From: Trochalopteron elliotii
Lineage: Eukaryota; Chordata; Aves; Passeriformes; Leiothrichidae
Assembly (NCBI GenBank): GCA_024734555.1
Contig: JANPWX010000033.1
Coordinates: 5,156,981-5,220,980, forward strand
Reading direction: 5' to 3'
Length of the DNA stretch: 64,000 bases
Position numbers and translations under genes: made by a program. Below, in pieces: positions 22,186-34,415 of this stretch; the stretch's first letter is position 1; every line of letters starts with the position of its first letter. Below the pieces are notes generated by a model, which saw only the letters and a list, made by a program, of their open reading frames with translations, was not told the DNA's origin and searched no databases.

Positions 22186-23171
22186 CGGAATAATGTGTTG
22201 TGGACATAAAAGGAGATCTGGAGAAGGAATATTTTCACTCTGGAAGCTGCTAAGGAACTTGCATTTAGCTGCTAGCAATCTGTTTCAAACTGAGTTCCTG
22301 TCCCAGGAAAGAGAAAGCAGAGCAGTCTTGCTGTGTGGACCGACTGTAAATTCTTTTCTGGCTTTGCTGGGGAAAAACAATGTGCTCTCAGTGAAAACCT
22401 CACAGAAATCCAGGACGTGGGTATTTTATAAGTCAGCCCTTTGGAGAGAGCAGCTAAGGAGACCAGTCAAGTAGATCTCCTGACTTTTATTTACTGGGAA
22501 GTCAGCGGAGTGGCTGGAGAAGGATGGAGATGCTGCCGCCCTCACCGAGACGGGCAGGTCGTGGTGACACACGCGTGACTGCAGGAGAGTGGCTGTGAAA
22601 GCATTCCTGAGAGAAGATATTTGAGAGGGTTATGTCTAGCAGAGCACAAAACTCAAAAAGCCATGGTGAAACTTTGCATTTAGATGCCTGCACCAGCAAC
22701 CCAGGGAGCTTTCCAGGAGGACCGATACATTTCCCACCTCATGGCATTTGCTTAGAAAGAATTTATAAATATACCCACCACTACTACCCATCCTTTTCTG
22801 CTGGGAATTGCCATTAGCAGCTAAATTCAGTGTTTTACATATAAAAAGCACTGACACTTAATTCTGTGCCATGCTTTCTTCAAAGTCTTTGTAGGTGAGA
22901 CAGGTCCAAGCTGGATTTGGGCTGAGTTACAGCGAGGTATTGAGAAGCAGGGATTGTATCAGTGCAGGACGTGTGATGGCAGCACCCAGGAGGTGCACGT
23001 GGTGCAAGATGAGATGTCATGAAGGATGGGGTGTATGACCCTGAGAAGGACCTGTCAGACCTGTGAGTCGCTGCACATGGAAGTAGCTTCCATCAAACGT
23101 GCACAAATGACACTGGGAGTGAGTGAGCTTTGGGAGACCAAAAATGGTCAGATTTTCCTGGATGTATCAAG
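22186..23171. other. Gene-free stretch with possible regulatory blocks
   Basis: Two moderately A+T-rich complex segments (22190-22460 and 22600-22880) resemble non-coding conserved sequence; the second has GAATTTATAAATATACCC near 22760 and GTTTTACATATAAAAAGC near 22832. No protein is recognised in the short open frames. Confidence 0.4.
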
Positions 23172-23426
23172 AATCCTAGAATCACAGAATGGTTTGGGTT
23201 GGAAGGGACCTTAAAGATCCATCTCATTCCACCCCCCCTGCCATGGGAAGGGATACCTTCCACTATCCCAGGTACTCCAAGCCCAGTCTGACCCAGCCTT
23301 GGACTCTTCCAGGGGTCCAGGGGCAGCCCCAGCTTCTCTGGGCAACCTGTGCCAGGGACTCACCACCCTCACAGGGAGGAATTTCTTCCTAATATCTAAT
23401 CTAACCCTGCCCTCTGGCAGTTAAGA
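23172..23426 (-). mobile_element. CR1 retrotransposon fragment
   Basis: Begins with the reverse complement of the CR1 3' end (CTAGAATCACAGAATGGTTT, then GGGTTGGAAGGGACC) and runs through the usual body landmarks in reverse: CCCCTGCCATGGGAAGGGA, CTTCCACTATCCCAGG, GGGCAACCTGTGCCAGG and AGGAATTTCTTCCTAATATC. Only the 3' untranslated and adjoining part is present (about 255 bases), as is usual for 5'-truncated CR1. Good agreement with the consensus suggests a fairly young copy. No reverse transcriptase sequence remains. Confidence 0.95.
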
Positions 23427-24870
23427 AGCACAAGAAGCACAGCCCTGACTCTAATTATCCCATCACATTGCAAATCCCTGCTGCAGCACCGGGGGCTGTG
23501 TGAGATGTTCAGCCTTTTGGATAAGGAGGGAGATTCCTGTTCCCTCAGCTGCTTTCACAGCAGGAGCTGGACTTTCCCAGCCAAGGTTGTACCCCTGCTG
23601 AAAGGAGCCTGGAGTGAAGGTCCCCATGGAGTTGCATGTTTGGAAAGGAGATGCAGTCTCATGCTCTGGTCTGCGGAGGAGTTACCAAACACAGGGAATT
23701 AGGATGGGATTTCAGTGGAAGCAGATTATCCCGTTTCTCTCTGAGCACATTTCTGCCTCTGAATCAGCACATGACAGGCAGGGCAGCCGGGGCAGCCAAC
23801 GGGGCAGCTCCCATGCATACCAGAGGGGACTGAGCCCAGGGCCTGGGAGGGTTCCCTGTGTTCCCAGTGTGGCTGGAGCAGGAGCTGGGAAGGCAGGAGA
23901 GGGCTGGAGGGGGAGCAGACGGCGGGCAGGGAGCTGTGGTGCTGGATGGGCGGCACAAAGTGCTGTCAGAACAGCAGGGACTCGGCTGCAAATGGAGATG
24001 GAAAGGGCTGGAAAGGAAAGGACTTGACACAGCTGGTCCCCTTCGGCTTTGATCTTGAAAGCAGAGGGGTGTTGGCCACAGAGCAGGAGAGGGGAAGAAG
24101 GGAGATGACTCATAAAAATATTGGTGTTTCCATGAAGATGCTGTTACCTGAGGACAGGAAGGAGGAGGGACCTTCCCTGCAAATGTGGAGGGAGCTGGAA
24201 GAAAAAGTCCCCCTTGTGTAGAAATTTCCAGCCTGCTTAGGAACAGGGAGCTGTTTGCTCTGGAGCCAGCGGGTTGGTTGTTTGCTGGGAATTGCTGGTT
24301 TTGTGCAGAGCAGAAGGTGGTTTGTGTGCTTTTTGCTTCAGGGCAGAAAAAAAGAAAAATAAAGGAAGAGCTAGTGGAGATGTATTTGGAAGAGGAAGGA
24401 GACCTCTCCTGCCTGCTGCTGGGTGAGGGGTCAAGGGGGATGATCCAGCCCTGGGTAGCTGGGGGGAAGTCAAACATGCCCCAGGATCTTTGGTCAGAGA
24501 CTCTGGCCACAGGAGGGCTGAGGTTTGATCTTTCTTGCCACCACAGGGATTGTGCTGGGGAGACGGTTGTACTTTACTCACAGGCGCATAGATTTGCTCC
24601 ATGTACCTGTCCCTTTCACTCACAAGTGACAGAGGTGGCTTGTCCTGCACAGGAGGACACAAGAAGGATGGATGGACACAGGTGATGCCAGCTCTGTACC
24701 AAAGCAAGCTCAAACTTTCTCTCTCTGCCCCCTCCATGAGCCCTTGGGGGATTCCAGCTCACAGAAGCCATACATGCAGCGTCGGACCAGCTCTAATTTT
24801 TATCCTGGAGGCAAAAATCACTGGAAATAATGCTTCATCACTCTGAAGGTCCTGACACCACCCTTAACCA
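23427..24870. other. Gene-free stretch
   Basis: Unique sequence. It includes the 248-codon - strand frame at 23764-24510, which is opposed by + strand frames of up to 166 codons and has low-complexity Ser/Pro-rich composition with no family resemblance. Confidence 0.5.
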
Positions 24871-25135
24871 CCACATCACGAACCTCCTGTCGCAATTGTG
24901 ATCTGCGTATGTGTCAAATCTTGCCTCGCAGATAAAAGCTGCTCCGCAGGCACCTTTTGTACTAAAATACGGAGCCTTTAAAATGTGAAAGAAACAACAA
25001 AATGTAGGACGCCACACAAAGCTGACCCACTGGGGACTGGGGGGGGGAGAAAAACCCGCAAGAAGGAGGGCTTGACATACAAAAATTGTTTTGTTAACAA
25101 AGCATCATTGTTCCACTCTGAATCGGTTTGACTGG
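24871..25135. promoter_or_regulatory. Possible conserved non-coding element
   Basis: Complex block with CGCAATTGTGATCTGCG near 24891, CAGATAAAAGCTGC near 24930 and ACTAAAATACGGAGCC near 24961, then a G-run (about 25038-25046). Inferred from texture only. Confidence 0.25.
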
Positions 25136-27779
25136 AGTGGTAGAAACACCCCATCTGGAGACAGATGGAGAGTTTTCTGGCTAAAGAGACGGCGGGAGGA
25201 GGGCGGGCTGACAACCCAGCAGATAGCATTGTCTGCTGCTACCTTGGCAATGGAGAGGAGAAAGGGCGGGTGGCAGATTAGGCGTCCCCTGTGCCACCTG
25301 CCCGGCACGCCGGATCCTTCTGTGCAGGGAGCTGTGCGCCCAGGTTGTCTGCTCACACCTCAGGATAACCCTCCCTCTTTTATTTTGGGGCTGGTTGGGT
25401 GTTCATGGGGACCAGCCAGGTGTCTGCAAGCCACTGAGTTCCCCTCCAAGGTGCTCTTGGTGAGATGGTCCCGCTTCTCTTGTGTGCTGTGCCAGGCCTT
25501 GGTGTGGTGTGGCTTTAGCAGCACTGGGGAACCAAAGTGTAAATCTCATCCCAGCAAGAGTGTGGAAGGCTTGCTCCTGCTCTTGCATGGATTTTGCCAC
25601 TAACTTCCAGGAGAGCTGGACTGCTGGGAGGATGCTGAGTGGAAACCAGTGTGGTCAGAGCTGCAGAGAGTGAAATTGGTGGGAGCAGCAAGAGTTGATG
25701 TGATGCCAAAATACCCAGGGACAGGTCATGTGTGAGGTGCTCAGGTTGATCCAGCACGCCTGCAGGATGCCTGAGGGTTCTTGGAATTGCCCTGGCCACC
25801 TTGCTGAGGTTGGGAATGAGCGAGGAAAAATCTGTGTTGAATGCCCAGGGCCTTTGAGCTACAGCACAGCTAAATGTGAGGTGTTTTATGGCATCAGGCT
25901 CTGCTGGCACACGGTGTCTCTTCTGCTCCTGAGAGCTCACCAACAGCCCCTGCTCCCTCTGCTGCCTTCCATGCCTGATGGGAAACTCCAGGGTGGGTAA
26001 TGCTCCTGCCAGAGCTTTGAGGGATCGTATCCTGCCCACCCTATCTGAATTCCTGATGACTTGCTAATTGCTTGACACACTCTACTTGCAATGCAAGAGA
26101 CAGGCTCACGTCATCCTCTGTGGTTTGCCAGGGGAGAGTGTGAACCTCTTTTTGACTTGCCTTGAAATAGATGAAAAAGAATAGAGCTCGATATGATTAA
26201 TGTGAAAACTTCAGCTTGGTTTCCTGCCTTGGCATCTGGGCTTTGGTCTTCTTAGCATCACTGTGCCTTGTTTTTTGAGGATTTGTCCGCACATGGGAGC
26301 ATCTGAGAGCTGATGGTGCTGGTTGTGCTGTGGTGGTCTGGGGACTCCTCTGCAAGGTCTGTCCATAATCCCCAGCTGCTGGAGACATTCCAGGTTTGTG
26401 CAGCAGTCACGGAAGGATTCAGGTGGTTGCCTCGAGGCACTGCTGAGATAATACCTCAAGGGGCTCCTATTCAAACCCACTGGGGCCTTTACAGTTGCAT
26501 GGTGGAAATCAATTCAGATGCACTATGGCTTTTTGGGGAGGCAGATGAGCAGCCCAGCTTGGCCACTGGCTGTGGGCAGGCAGTCACCCATGCAGAGTGG
26601 ACCAGCACAGCTTTGATACACCCTGCAAAAAAACATGGAAGGATTAAAGTAAAAGGTGGATTTGAGCCTCGGGGCTGTAGATGCAGCAGTGTGGTGGTGG
26701 CAAGGGGTGTCCTGATGCTCTGGTGTCCCCAGACACATCCAGAGTGTTCCCATGGGCTTGCAGAGCTGGATTCAATTTTGGCTTCCCTGCCTGGCTTACT
26801 GGGTTTATCTTCTGCATGCCCTGCTCTGGGATGGATCCCACCTGATCCGAGCAGTGCTGAGCTGGTCCAGAGGGACGTGGCACAGGGAGGAGTGTGAGGG
26901 TGACAGGAAAGTCTGTGTCACATCCTGCTGTTCAATGCACGGGGTCCCCAAGTGTCTGCATCCATTGTGGCACCACAGGTGACTTGGGGATGAAGTGGCC
27001 TCAAGGGGGGAGAAGTGAGTGGGGTCACAGAATGCAAGATGCAGTAGAACAGGATGGATCTATTCACTTGAGCTCTCCTACAGTGTGTTGTGGTTGTCTC
27101 AGAGGGAAGGGACCTGAAGATGGGAGAAGTGAAACGCTTGTTCAGCCATCCCCTGCTTTTGCAGCCATTTGCCTGCCCTGGGCTGCTGGGGACACCGTTC
27201 CTTACAGCCTGCTCCAAAACCCCATCCTTTTGCTGTCTCGGATTTCAGCCCTGCTGCTGCACCAGCTGCACCGTGCTGGCAGGAGAGGAGAGGGAAGGTG
27301 AGGCAGGGTGGGCAGCTCGGTTGGTGCCGGCTGCTGTCACAGCGCAGCGCCCTTGGTGGATGCCAGGAGCCAGCCGGGGCGTGGACCCCGCCGCCGGGCA
27401 CTGCCTGCCCTGGAAGGAGGAGACGGGGTCTGGGTTGCCGGTGATGGATGCATCAAAGCATCCAAGAGCGAGATCTGACACATGCCTGGCAGCAGGTCAG
27501 GGTGCTGTTTGTTCTCTTTGCCCTACCACCTGGAAAGAAGAGTACTTCCCTGGGGAAGTGCCATCCACCCCATCCCGCTGTCCTGGCATCTCGCTCCATG
27601 GCGCAGCGTGAAATCTTTCACCTTGCTTTCCCCTGTGCAGAAAGGGGAGGCAAATTGGCATGCGAGCTCTCCCGGGAAGCAGAGGGGATGGATTCACCTT
27701 GCTGAGAGGCGAGGAAGTCACTGGGAAAGAGGTGCTGGAATAAGCGCAGAGAGGATTAATCTGCAGCGACTCCGCTGTC
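25136..27779. other. Gene-free stretch
   Basis: Mostly unique sequence, more G+C- and CpG-rich after 27270. Overlapping frames on both strands (up to 194 codons at 26313-26897) show no known domain. No microsatellite of note. Confidence 0.5.
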
Positions 27780-28400
27780 GCCAGTCACCGGTGTGAAGGC
27801 GCCCGGGGAGGTCGGGTGCATCCGGGCGATGTTGCGCTGCTCTCTCTGCCTCCCAAACGCTTCCTGCGCCGGCCTCTGTGAATCAGCATTTCTGCAGTCG
27901 GAACGAGACAGCGGGGAAAGGCAGGAGGATGTCAGGGCACGGGGAGCCTGGCGGGGAGGAGGATGGAGAGGACCTCGTTAAAAAGGGGCAGCCTGTGAGT
28001 TGGGGTGGTCTCATGCCGCGGCTCTGCAATCGGCTCCCTCCGGGTTTTTGCTCATTACCGCCGTAAACCCTCTCGTGCTCGGTGGTGAGGTAAACAAGCG
28101 CTGGGAGCGATGCCTCCCCTTCCCACCCGTCCCCTCCCCGCCGCCGGCGACGGGGGAATGTGACAAGCTGGCACTGGGAGAAGGCATGAAAGCGATGTGA
28201 TCCGCCGCAGCTCCTGAGCCGGGAACCCGGGGAGATCCAGTTACAGCAGCGGGGTTAGAACAAAAGAGATTTGCCTCCGGGATCAATTCCTCTCCATTTT
28301 CCGGGCCGTGCACGTGTGTGTGCGTGGAACGGCCTCGGTCTCCGGTGCTGAGCGCCGCCGGCTGTGCCACACCGGCAGCCCGGGGCCCGGCTGAGCACCA
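27780..28400. other. CpG-rich patch, possible CpG island
   Basis: CpG frequency is clearly higher than in flanking DNA (for example GCCGCCGGCGACGGGGG near 28139 and GAGCGCCGCCGGC near 28349). It contains a forkhead-type core GGTAAACAAG at 28088-28097. CpG islands often mark promoters, but no start site, TATA element or first exon is evident. Confidence 0.5.
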
Positions 28401-29554
28401 GGGCTCTGACGCTCAGAAATGTTTCTTTTTCCCAAAACAGGGAGGGCAGGGTAATCCCCTGGGACAGGCCTAGAAATAGCAAGGCCAGGCCAGGCTTTGC
28501 AATGCTTGGAAATCAGGAGCCAAGCTGAGCAGCTGGCAGTGGCTGGAGCTCCCAGCCTTTGCTGTGTCAAGGGCTGAGCTCTGGGTTGGCATGTGAGACC
28601 ACCCCCGGTCCCCCATGGTTTACTCCCAAGGCATTTCCAGGTGATGCCTCCTCCCCTCCATCACAAGACTGGCCAGTGAGCAAAACCCCAAACCCTCAAA
28701 AGCCTATTCTCCCCCATGATGGCTGTGCCAACAGCTCATTATCCGAGATGCCTTTAACCCACAGCCCTGGTGGGGCTGGGGGAATCATGAGCCTTTCACG
28801 TGTGCTGCAGAACGGGCTCAAGGAATCAGCAGGATCCTGCACACTGGGATGCTTGTCGCTCATTTTGGGGGGGGTTGGGTGGCTTATTTGGGGGTGGGGT
28901 TTTTTTGGCATATTGCCTTCTCCCAAATGCCGCCGGGGATGAGCCATGGAGAGCACAGATGTGCATCCCGAGCATACCACAACAAGGTTCCTGATTTAAG
29001 GACTGTGATTAACCTCTTTCCGACAGTTGCTAACCAGGTGCAGGATTGTCACGGGAAGAGGAGAAAGCTCATTGAAAACAGCCACTTTTCCTCCGTCACC
29101 TGGAAATGCACACAGATGCCATTTTCTGCCTGGAAATCAGGCAGATTTTAGGATTTATAATGGGTGCAGGGACACCCTGTTTGTGTCAGTATTGACCTGT
29201 AGCTGCTCCCTGGTGCCTGTCTCCTCCTTTCCTGCTTGGGATCCCTCAAACAAGGCATGGATGGAGTGTGAATCCAGCACAAGGCATGCTGGTGTGTGGG
29301 ATCATGGGCGATGGACTGAGCCCCACTCGGGGCTGTGCATGCAGGGGTGCTAACAGGAAACCAGGCAGAAAATCACCCTGCATTTGCCCACTCCAGCTTT
29401 TCCTGGGATCTTGCTCCTTGGAAAGCTGAGTATCCAGAGGAGAAGTGGTATTTCACAGTTAGGCATGAAAAGGGGAACCATTGCAGCTTGGCTTTTGCAG
29501 GCAAGAGTTAAACCAGGAGCTGCCAAAGTTGCTCATTTTCAGGAAATCTGGTAT
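28401..29554. other. Gene-free stretch with G-rich tract
   Basis: Unique sequence. At 28867-28900 there are several G runs (G8, G3, G5, G4), a pattern able to form a G-quadruplex. No gene recognised. Confidence 0.5.
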
Positions 29555-29880
29555 CCGTGGGATTCAGGGCTCCTCTGGCCAGGACTACAAAAGCTGGAGA
29601 GGGACTCTTTCCAAGGGCATGGAGTGACAGGACAAGGGGGAATGGCTTCACATCGACAGTGGGCAGGGATAGATTGGATATTAGGAAGAAATTCTTCCTT
29701 GTGATGCTGGTGAGGCCCTGGCACAGAGAAGCTGTGAATGCCCCTGAATCCCTTGAAGTGTCCAAGGCCAGGTTAGAAGGGGCTTGGAGCAGCCTGGTCT
29801 AGTGGAAGGTGTCCTTGCCCATGGCAAGCGGTTGAAATGAGGTGGGCTTTTAATCCCAAACCATTCTGGGATTCCATGAC
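29555..29880 (+). mobile_element. CR1 retrotransposon fragment
   Basis: Sense-strand CR1: GTGACAGGACAAGGGGGAAT near 29626, TATTAGGAAGAAATTCTTCC near 29679, CCAAGGCCAGGTTAGAAGG near 29761, GGTCTAGTGGAAGGTGTCC near 29796, and a decayed 3' end (CCCAAACCATTCTGGGATTC near 29855). A short internal deletion removes the usual GTTGCCC between CTGGCACA and GAGAAGCTGTG. 5'-truncated, about 325 bases, no coding capacity left. Confidence 0.95.
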
Positions 29881-30424
29881 TGTCACTGGCCTCCCAGGTT
29901 TGAGTTTCGTGTGTGTCACTCACAAATGCTGTATCTCATCCCAAATACCCCTCTGGCAACATGGTGCGTTTCAGATCAGCTTCAGAGTTCCCTGTGGGCT
30001 GAGCAGGTGCTGTGGTGTGTTCATGGATCACCTGCTGCACCTTGTTTTTTTGGAGAGCCACACTGTTACTGCTTTTCCAGTCCCTGGCTGGATGGTTTTA
30101 GGACCCCCTCATTGTACCTCCTCCCCTTTCCAGCTCCCCATCTCTTAACTGCAAATCCCTGTATTTCTTCCCAAAGAAGAGGCTGCAGTCTGTGTTTCAC
30201 ACTGAGGCTCCAAACACTTTGCACAGGCAAGAGATGTTCCTTGAGGGATCAGCAGGGAGAGAGAGGGACAGGGACCTGAGCAAGAGGGCACCCCCCCAAG
30301 GTGGGTGAGTAGAATATAGGTTTGGGAAATCTGAAGAGACAGAAAAACTTATTAAAAACAATTAACAGCTGCTCCAACCAAGGATTTAACCCGAAACCAA
30401 AGCCTTAGGGAGGGAGGAAATGAA
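29881..30424. other. Gene-free stretch
   Basis: Unique sequence between a CR1 copy and an A+T-rich block. Nothing recognised. Confidence 0.55.
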
Positions 30425-31140
30425 GTGGCATACGATTGTTATTTTATTGCTTAATATTTTTATTTTTTTTTAAATATGATATGCTAAATGCAAATAAGCA
30501 TTTGTACTGAGCAGGAAAGGGAGGGGATGGAAGACATGCCTGGAAAAGTGAGTGGGATCTAGGTTTTGCATCGTTCGTTGAATTACTGGCAGGTCTTTTG
30601 TAACATCTGTTAAAAATAAAACAAACATTCATTTCCATTTCTCACTGCCTGAGATGGCTCCTGCAAAAAAATTTCAACCTGTCCAGGAATTTGTCTTGAA
30701 AGTTGCCCTCCCTCTCCTCACGCCTCCTCTTCTCCAGGGGAGATTTCCTTCCTCGACTTCCCAGGGGCTCCATTAGCCCCACATTAAAGCCTTTCTACTT
30801 TGCTCTAAAACTCTCCATCGAAGTAAAAGGAATTCTAATAAACCACTGGGAAGACTCTGCTATTCACTCTTTCCATGGAAACACGGCACTGCCTCGGAGC
30901 AGAGCTCCTCTCGACGGAGCCTGGGTCACGGCAGGAGGAGACCAAGGAGGGATGCAGAGATGGTTTCCATTATAAGAGACCTTTTGAGAGAAATAATCGC
31001 TGCTCTCCCACCAAGGAAAGCCTTGGAGATGTCAGGGGCCTCGGCACGGCGCGGGAGCGGGGCTGGCCTCGGAGGGGGTAGTGGTGGGAAGTGGGATGTG
31101 CTGAGCGCTGAGAAACTCATTAAAACATCTGATTAGTGGA
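30425..31140. promoter_or_regulatory. Possible conserved non-coding elements with POU octamer
   Basis: The left block (30425-30700) is A+T-rich and carries AATGC-AAATAA-GCATT, an inverted repeat containing the perfect octamer ATGCAAAT (30488-30495), plus TGTTAAAAATAAAAC near 30608. The right block (30780-31140) has CACATTAAAGCC near 30780, TTATAAGAGACC near 30969 and CTGATTAGTGGAAATTAAGG near 31129. Between them lies a pyrimidine-rich acceptor-like site ending 30737, followed by a frame open to 30975; its product is not recognised. Confidence 0.35.
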
Positions 31141-33235
31141 AATTAAGGCACCCAGGACTGATTCCTCCCTCCCAGTGGGAGGGATGAGTCCAGGAGGGTG
31201 GATGGGACCCGGTGCTGCAGGAAGAGGCTACACAAGGGGGCTCAAGGCTTGGGGATGTGGGGTATGGGGAGGGCACGAGGTCACAGAAGGACAGTGGTGG
31301 CTCCACGCCCAAGGCTGTGCTGCACAGACCAAACATCACACCACAAAAATACATTTTTCAAGGCCAAAATAGCCTGTTTGCTCTGGGAGGGGATTTCTGG
31401 CTGTTCCCTGGGTCCCAGACGGGAGCTGGACGAGGAGGTCAGTGGATGGATCCCTACCTAAAGCCACTGTGATATAATTAATTTCCAGCCTCCTCGCAGG
31501 CACAGTCATCCCGAGTGTTGCTGTTCTGACACCGTGCTGCAAGATGAAGGATTTTATTTTTTTTTTTAAGCGTGAGGAAGCTCGTTAGAAATAGCCTGAA
31601 GGGCAAAGTTAGGAAATGAAAATCCATCGGATCCGCTTGGAGCCGATGCACGGAGCTTGATGAGAGCTGGGGCAGGGCTGCTGCTCCCTGTCTGCCAGGA
31701 GCCACCACACGTGTGGGGTTTGTGGCACCCGGACCAGGGGAAGAAAGCAATCCATTGGGATGGTTGGGAGTGGGGCTGAGGGAAAATCGGCCAGGAAGAG
31801 GGATGGAAGAAAGATGAATGAGAAAGAGCCAGCTTAGAGCATCCCGTGTAGGTACTGGGGAGGTCCTTGGACCCTGGGTTGGCCACTCATGTCAGTGCCG
31901 GATGAAAGGAGAGGCTGGTGGGGAAAAGCTCAGTTTTCTCAGGATGCCTTATCATTTAGGTCGAAGTGGTGAGACACCGAGGGAGCCAAGGGAGCCAGAG
32001 AGCCTTTGTTTTAGCAGCTCCAGAAATAACATTGGGATGAGTCATTATTTTTTAGACTCTCCGGGGCAGGAGGTGCAGGGTTACATCCAGGGAAGCCTCT
32101 GACTTTGATCAGCAAGGTGAGCCCTGCTCTCGTGGTAGGGAAGATGGGAAGAGGCTTTTTGATGCTGGTCGTGCTGTTTTGTGGTAGCTCAGGGTGAGAT
32201 CTGCTCCAGGATGCTCTGGGTCCGGATTTTATCAAGGGGATGAAAACTTTTCCATCTGCACAACTGAGCAGCATCCTCCTCTATGAGCTTGGAGGTTTTA
32301 ATGAGCAAAGTTAATTGGTGTTATAGGTGGTGGTCTCCCACCCAGGCAGTGGTTGGACTTAGATAGACATGACCGTGTCATGCAAACAGGGGTGATGTGG
32401 GTGTTGACACCTCAGAAATGCTGAGAAATCATGAAATCAGCCTTTTTGAACCCGTAAATTGTAGGCACAGAACTGTAAAGGTTCCAGAAAAGTAACAGTG
32501 TTTAATAACCAAAGTGTTTGGTGGTGATTTAATTTGCATATGGAGCTCTCTGGGGCTTGTGGTTTCAACCTTTCACCCCACCACGGTGAGGTCAGGGTTG
32601 AAAGAGAGCAGGGCTGAGGTCTTCCTGAAATCACAGGACTCCTGGAGGTGGGGATTTCAAACATATCAGAGCTGGGAAATAACGTGGATGGACCAGATTG
32701 TTGAATTTATTGGATTGTAGTGTAAAAATAACAAATCCTTTAGTCTTCTGTCAATCCCAGAGGAGAAGCTGGGGGTGACGTCCTTTGGGTCCATCCCACC
32801 TTGACTTTACTGGGGTGGCAGTCACGGCTGGTGATGCCAAAGAGTGCCAGGCTCTGCCGTGTGAAGGGCAGGGCAGATTGGTGATTACAGGGAATAACAC
32901 CCAAGTCCCTGGAGAGCCATGAGGTCCCAGCTTGATTTACCATCCTGCAGAGAGGCATGTGTGAAGCTGGAGGTGGCTGGGAGCATATTGTGGTGTATTA
33001 CCTACAAAAAGCCAGGCTGGGTCTGCCATGGGGATGGGGATGAGGATGGAGAGGAAGAAGACAGGGGAGATGAGAACAAGCAGTCTGCTTTTGCAGGTGC
33101 TGTGTCCCCTTATGAGGTTCGGTCTGGTTTGCAGCTTGATGTCTCCTATCTCGAGTAATTAACAGGGAAAAGAGAGGGCCTGGTTATCCATCCTTCAAGA
33201 GCAAGGGGTTGAATTGAAAGGCAGCGCCTTGGAAG
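31141..33235. other. Gene-free stretch
   Basis: Unique sequence with a T-run at 31553-31567 and a reverse-strand octamer ATTTGCAT at 32532-32539. Short frames only; no known protein. Confidence 0.5.
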
Positions 33236-33545
33236 TGGATCAAATAGCTCTCCAGCCCCCCGCGTACGGCTCGGAAACTTGCTGCCGTGCTGCGTTATCA
33301 AGGTGAACAGCTTTAGTTCAATTAACGAGAGGCTCAGAGCGGAGTCGTGGGAGGAGGCAGAGCTGGGCGTTTGCGCCCTTCGGGCAGCAGCCGGGGCGAG
33401 GAGCTGCACGGCAGCGATCCCGGCACCGCCGGCGGCAGGGCACGGGTGGCCCCGGTGTGCCAGGGCCACCACCACAGCTCTGCGTCCCTTGGCGAGGGCA
33501 CCAGCTCCCCCTCCTCGCCTCTGCGACGGGATTTTATTTACCTCT
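33236..33545. other. CpG-rich patch
   Basis: CpG-rich sequence (CCGCGTACGGCTCGG near 33260, GCGATCCCGGCACCGCCGGC near 33413) at the left margin of the most promoter-like region of the window. A TCAATTAACGAG core lies near 33318. It may be part of a larger CpG-island domain reaching to about 36.6 kb. Confidence 0.5.
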
Positions 33546-33554
33546 TGGAAAAAT

Positions 33555-33556
<2 letters not shown>

Positions 33557-33596
<40 letters not shown>
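33557..33596. repeat. (GT)20 microsatellite
   Basis: Twenty uninterrupted GT units. Confidence 0.97.
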
Positions 33597-33598
<2 letters not shown>

Positions 33599-34165
33599 GG
33601 GGTTGCTCTTTGTTACCACCTCCCTATTCCCCCCTCCTGCTAATAATAATAAATCTCCCCAAAATCAATCACTCCCAGCGATGAGTTGCCATCAGCTCAC
33701 CGTGCACCTAAAAATCCCCGCAGATGATGGTGCTGGGAGCCCGCGCGCCTGGATTTTTTCCTGCCGGTCGCTGCCTGGGCTGCAGCTGGCTCCGGCACGC
33801 AGAAAGCTGCAGGTGTGATTTGTTCATTTGCCTCCACCTCCCCCCCTCTTTCCCCCCCGCGCTGCCTCCCTCCTGCTCTGCTTCCCTGCCGAGCCCACCT
33901 AGCTCATCCCACCCAGCTCATCGCGGCGGCCAGACCCGCATCCCACCCCGCGCCGACTCCGGCATCTCCTCGGTGCAGTGCTGGCGGAGGGTTGGGATGG
34001 CTGGGGCTGGAGAGAGTGTGTGTGTGTGTGTGCGTGGAGGGGAGGGGAAGGGGGGGTTAATCTGATCCTACGAGGTTGGAAGAGGAAAAAAAAAAAATCA
34101 AAACTATAAAGAAGGCAGCAGCCTCCTCCTTTTCCCTCTCCCCCGCTCCAGAGGATTAAGCCTAC
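33597..34165. other. Pyrimidine- and C-rich promoter-proximal stretch
   Basis: G+C-rich with C runs around 33833-33860, a short (TG)n at 34016-34032 and an A12 run near 34087-34098. A CTATAAAG sequence at about 34105 resembles a TATA element, but nothing confirms a start site. No gene recognised. Confidence 0.4.
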
Positions 34166-34218
34166 AAAAAAAAAAAAAAAAAAAAAGAAAAAAAGAGAGA
34201 GAGAGAGAGAAAAAAAAA
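34166..34218. repeat. A-run plus (GA)n tract
   Basis: Twenty-one A residues, G, seven A residues, about ten GA units, then eight A residues: a 53-base purine-only tract. Confidence 0.95.
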
Positions 34219-34297
34219 TGTCTGCAGCTTTCTGTTGACCCTGCATGATGGCATTTTTGCGCTCTGTGTGCTGCCTCTGCTGATTGCTATTCCTGGC

Positions 34298-34335
34298 ACA
34301 AACACACACACACGCGCACACACACACACACACGC
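34298..34335. repeat. (CA)n microsatellite with CGC interruptions
   Basis: CA units interrupted by CGCG, about 38 bases. Confidence 0.9.
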
Positions 34336-34382
34336 AGCCCCAGCACGGCTCACACGGGCACGGCGAGCCCACTCCAAAATAC

Positions 34383-34415
34383 AAAAAAAAAAAAAAAATC
34401 CGGAAAAAAAAAAAA
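34383..34415. repeat. Two A runs
   Basis: Sixteen A residues, TCCGG, then twelve A residues. Confidence 0.9.

Noticed and set aside
23764..24510. 248-codon - strand frame
   Set aside because: Ser/Pro-rich, unlike any known family, and opposed by + strand frames over the same bases. G+C-rich DNA gives such frames by chance.
34103..34110. TATA-like CTATAAAG
   Set aside because: No supporting initiator or transcript evidence, and TATA-like strings are common in A-rich tracts.
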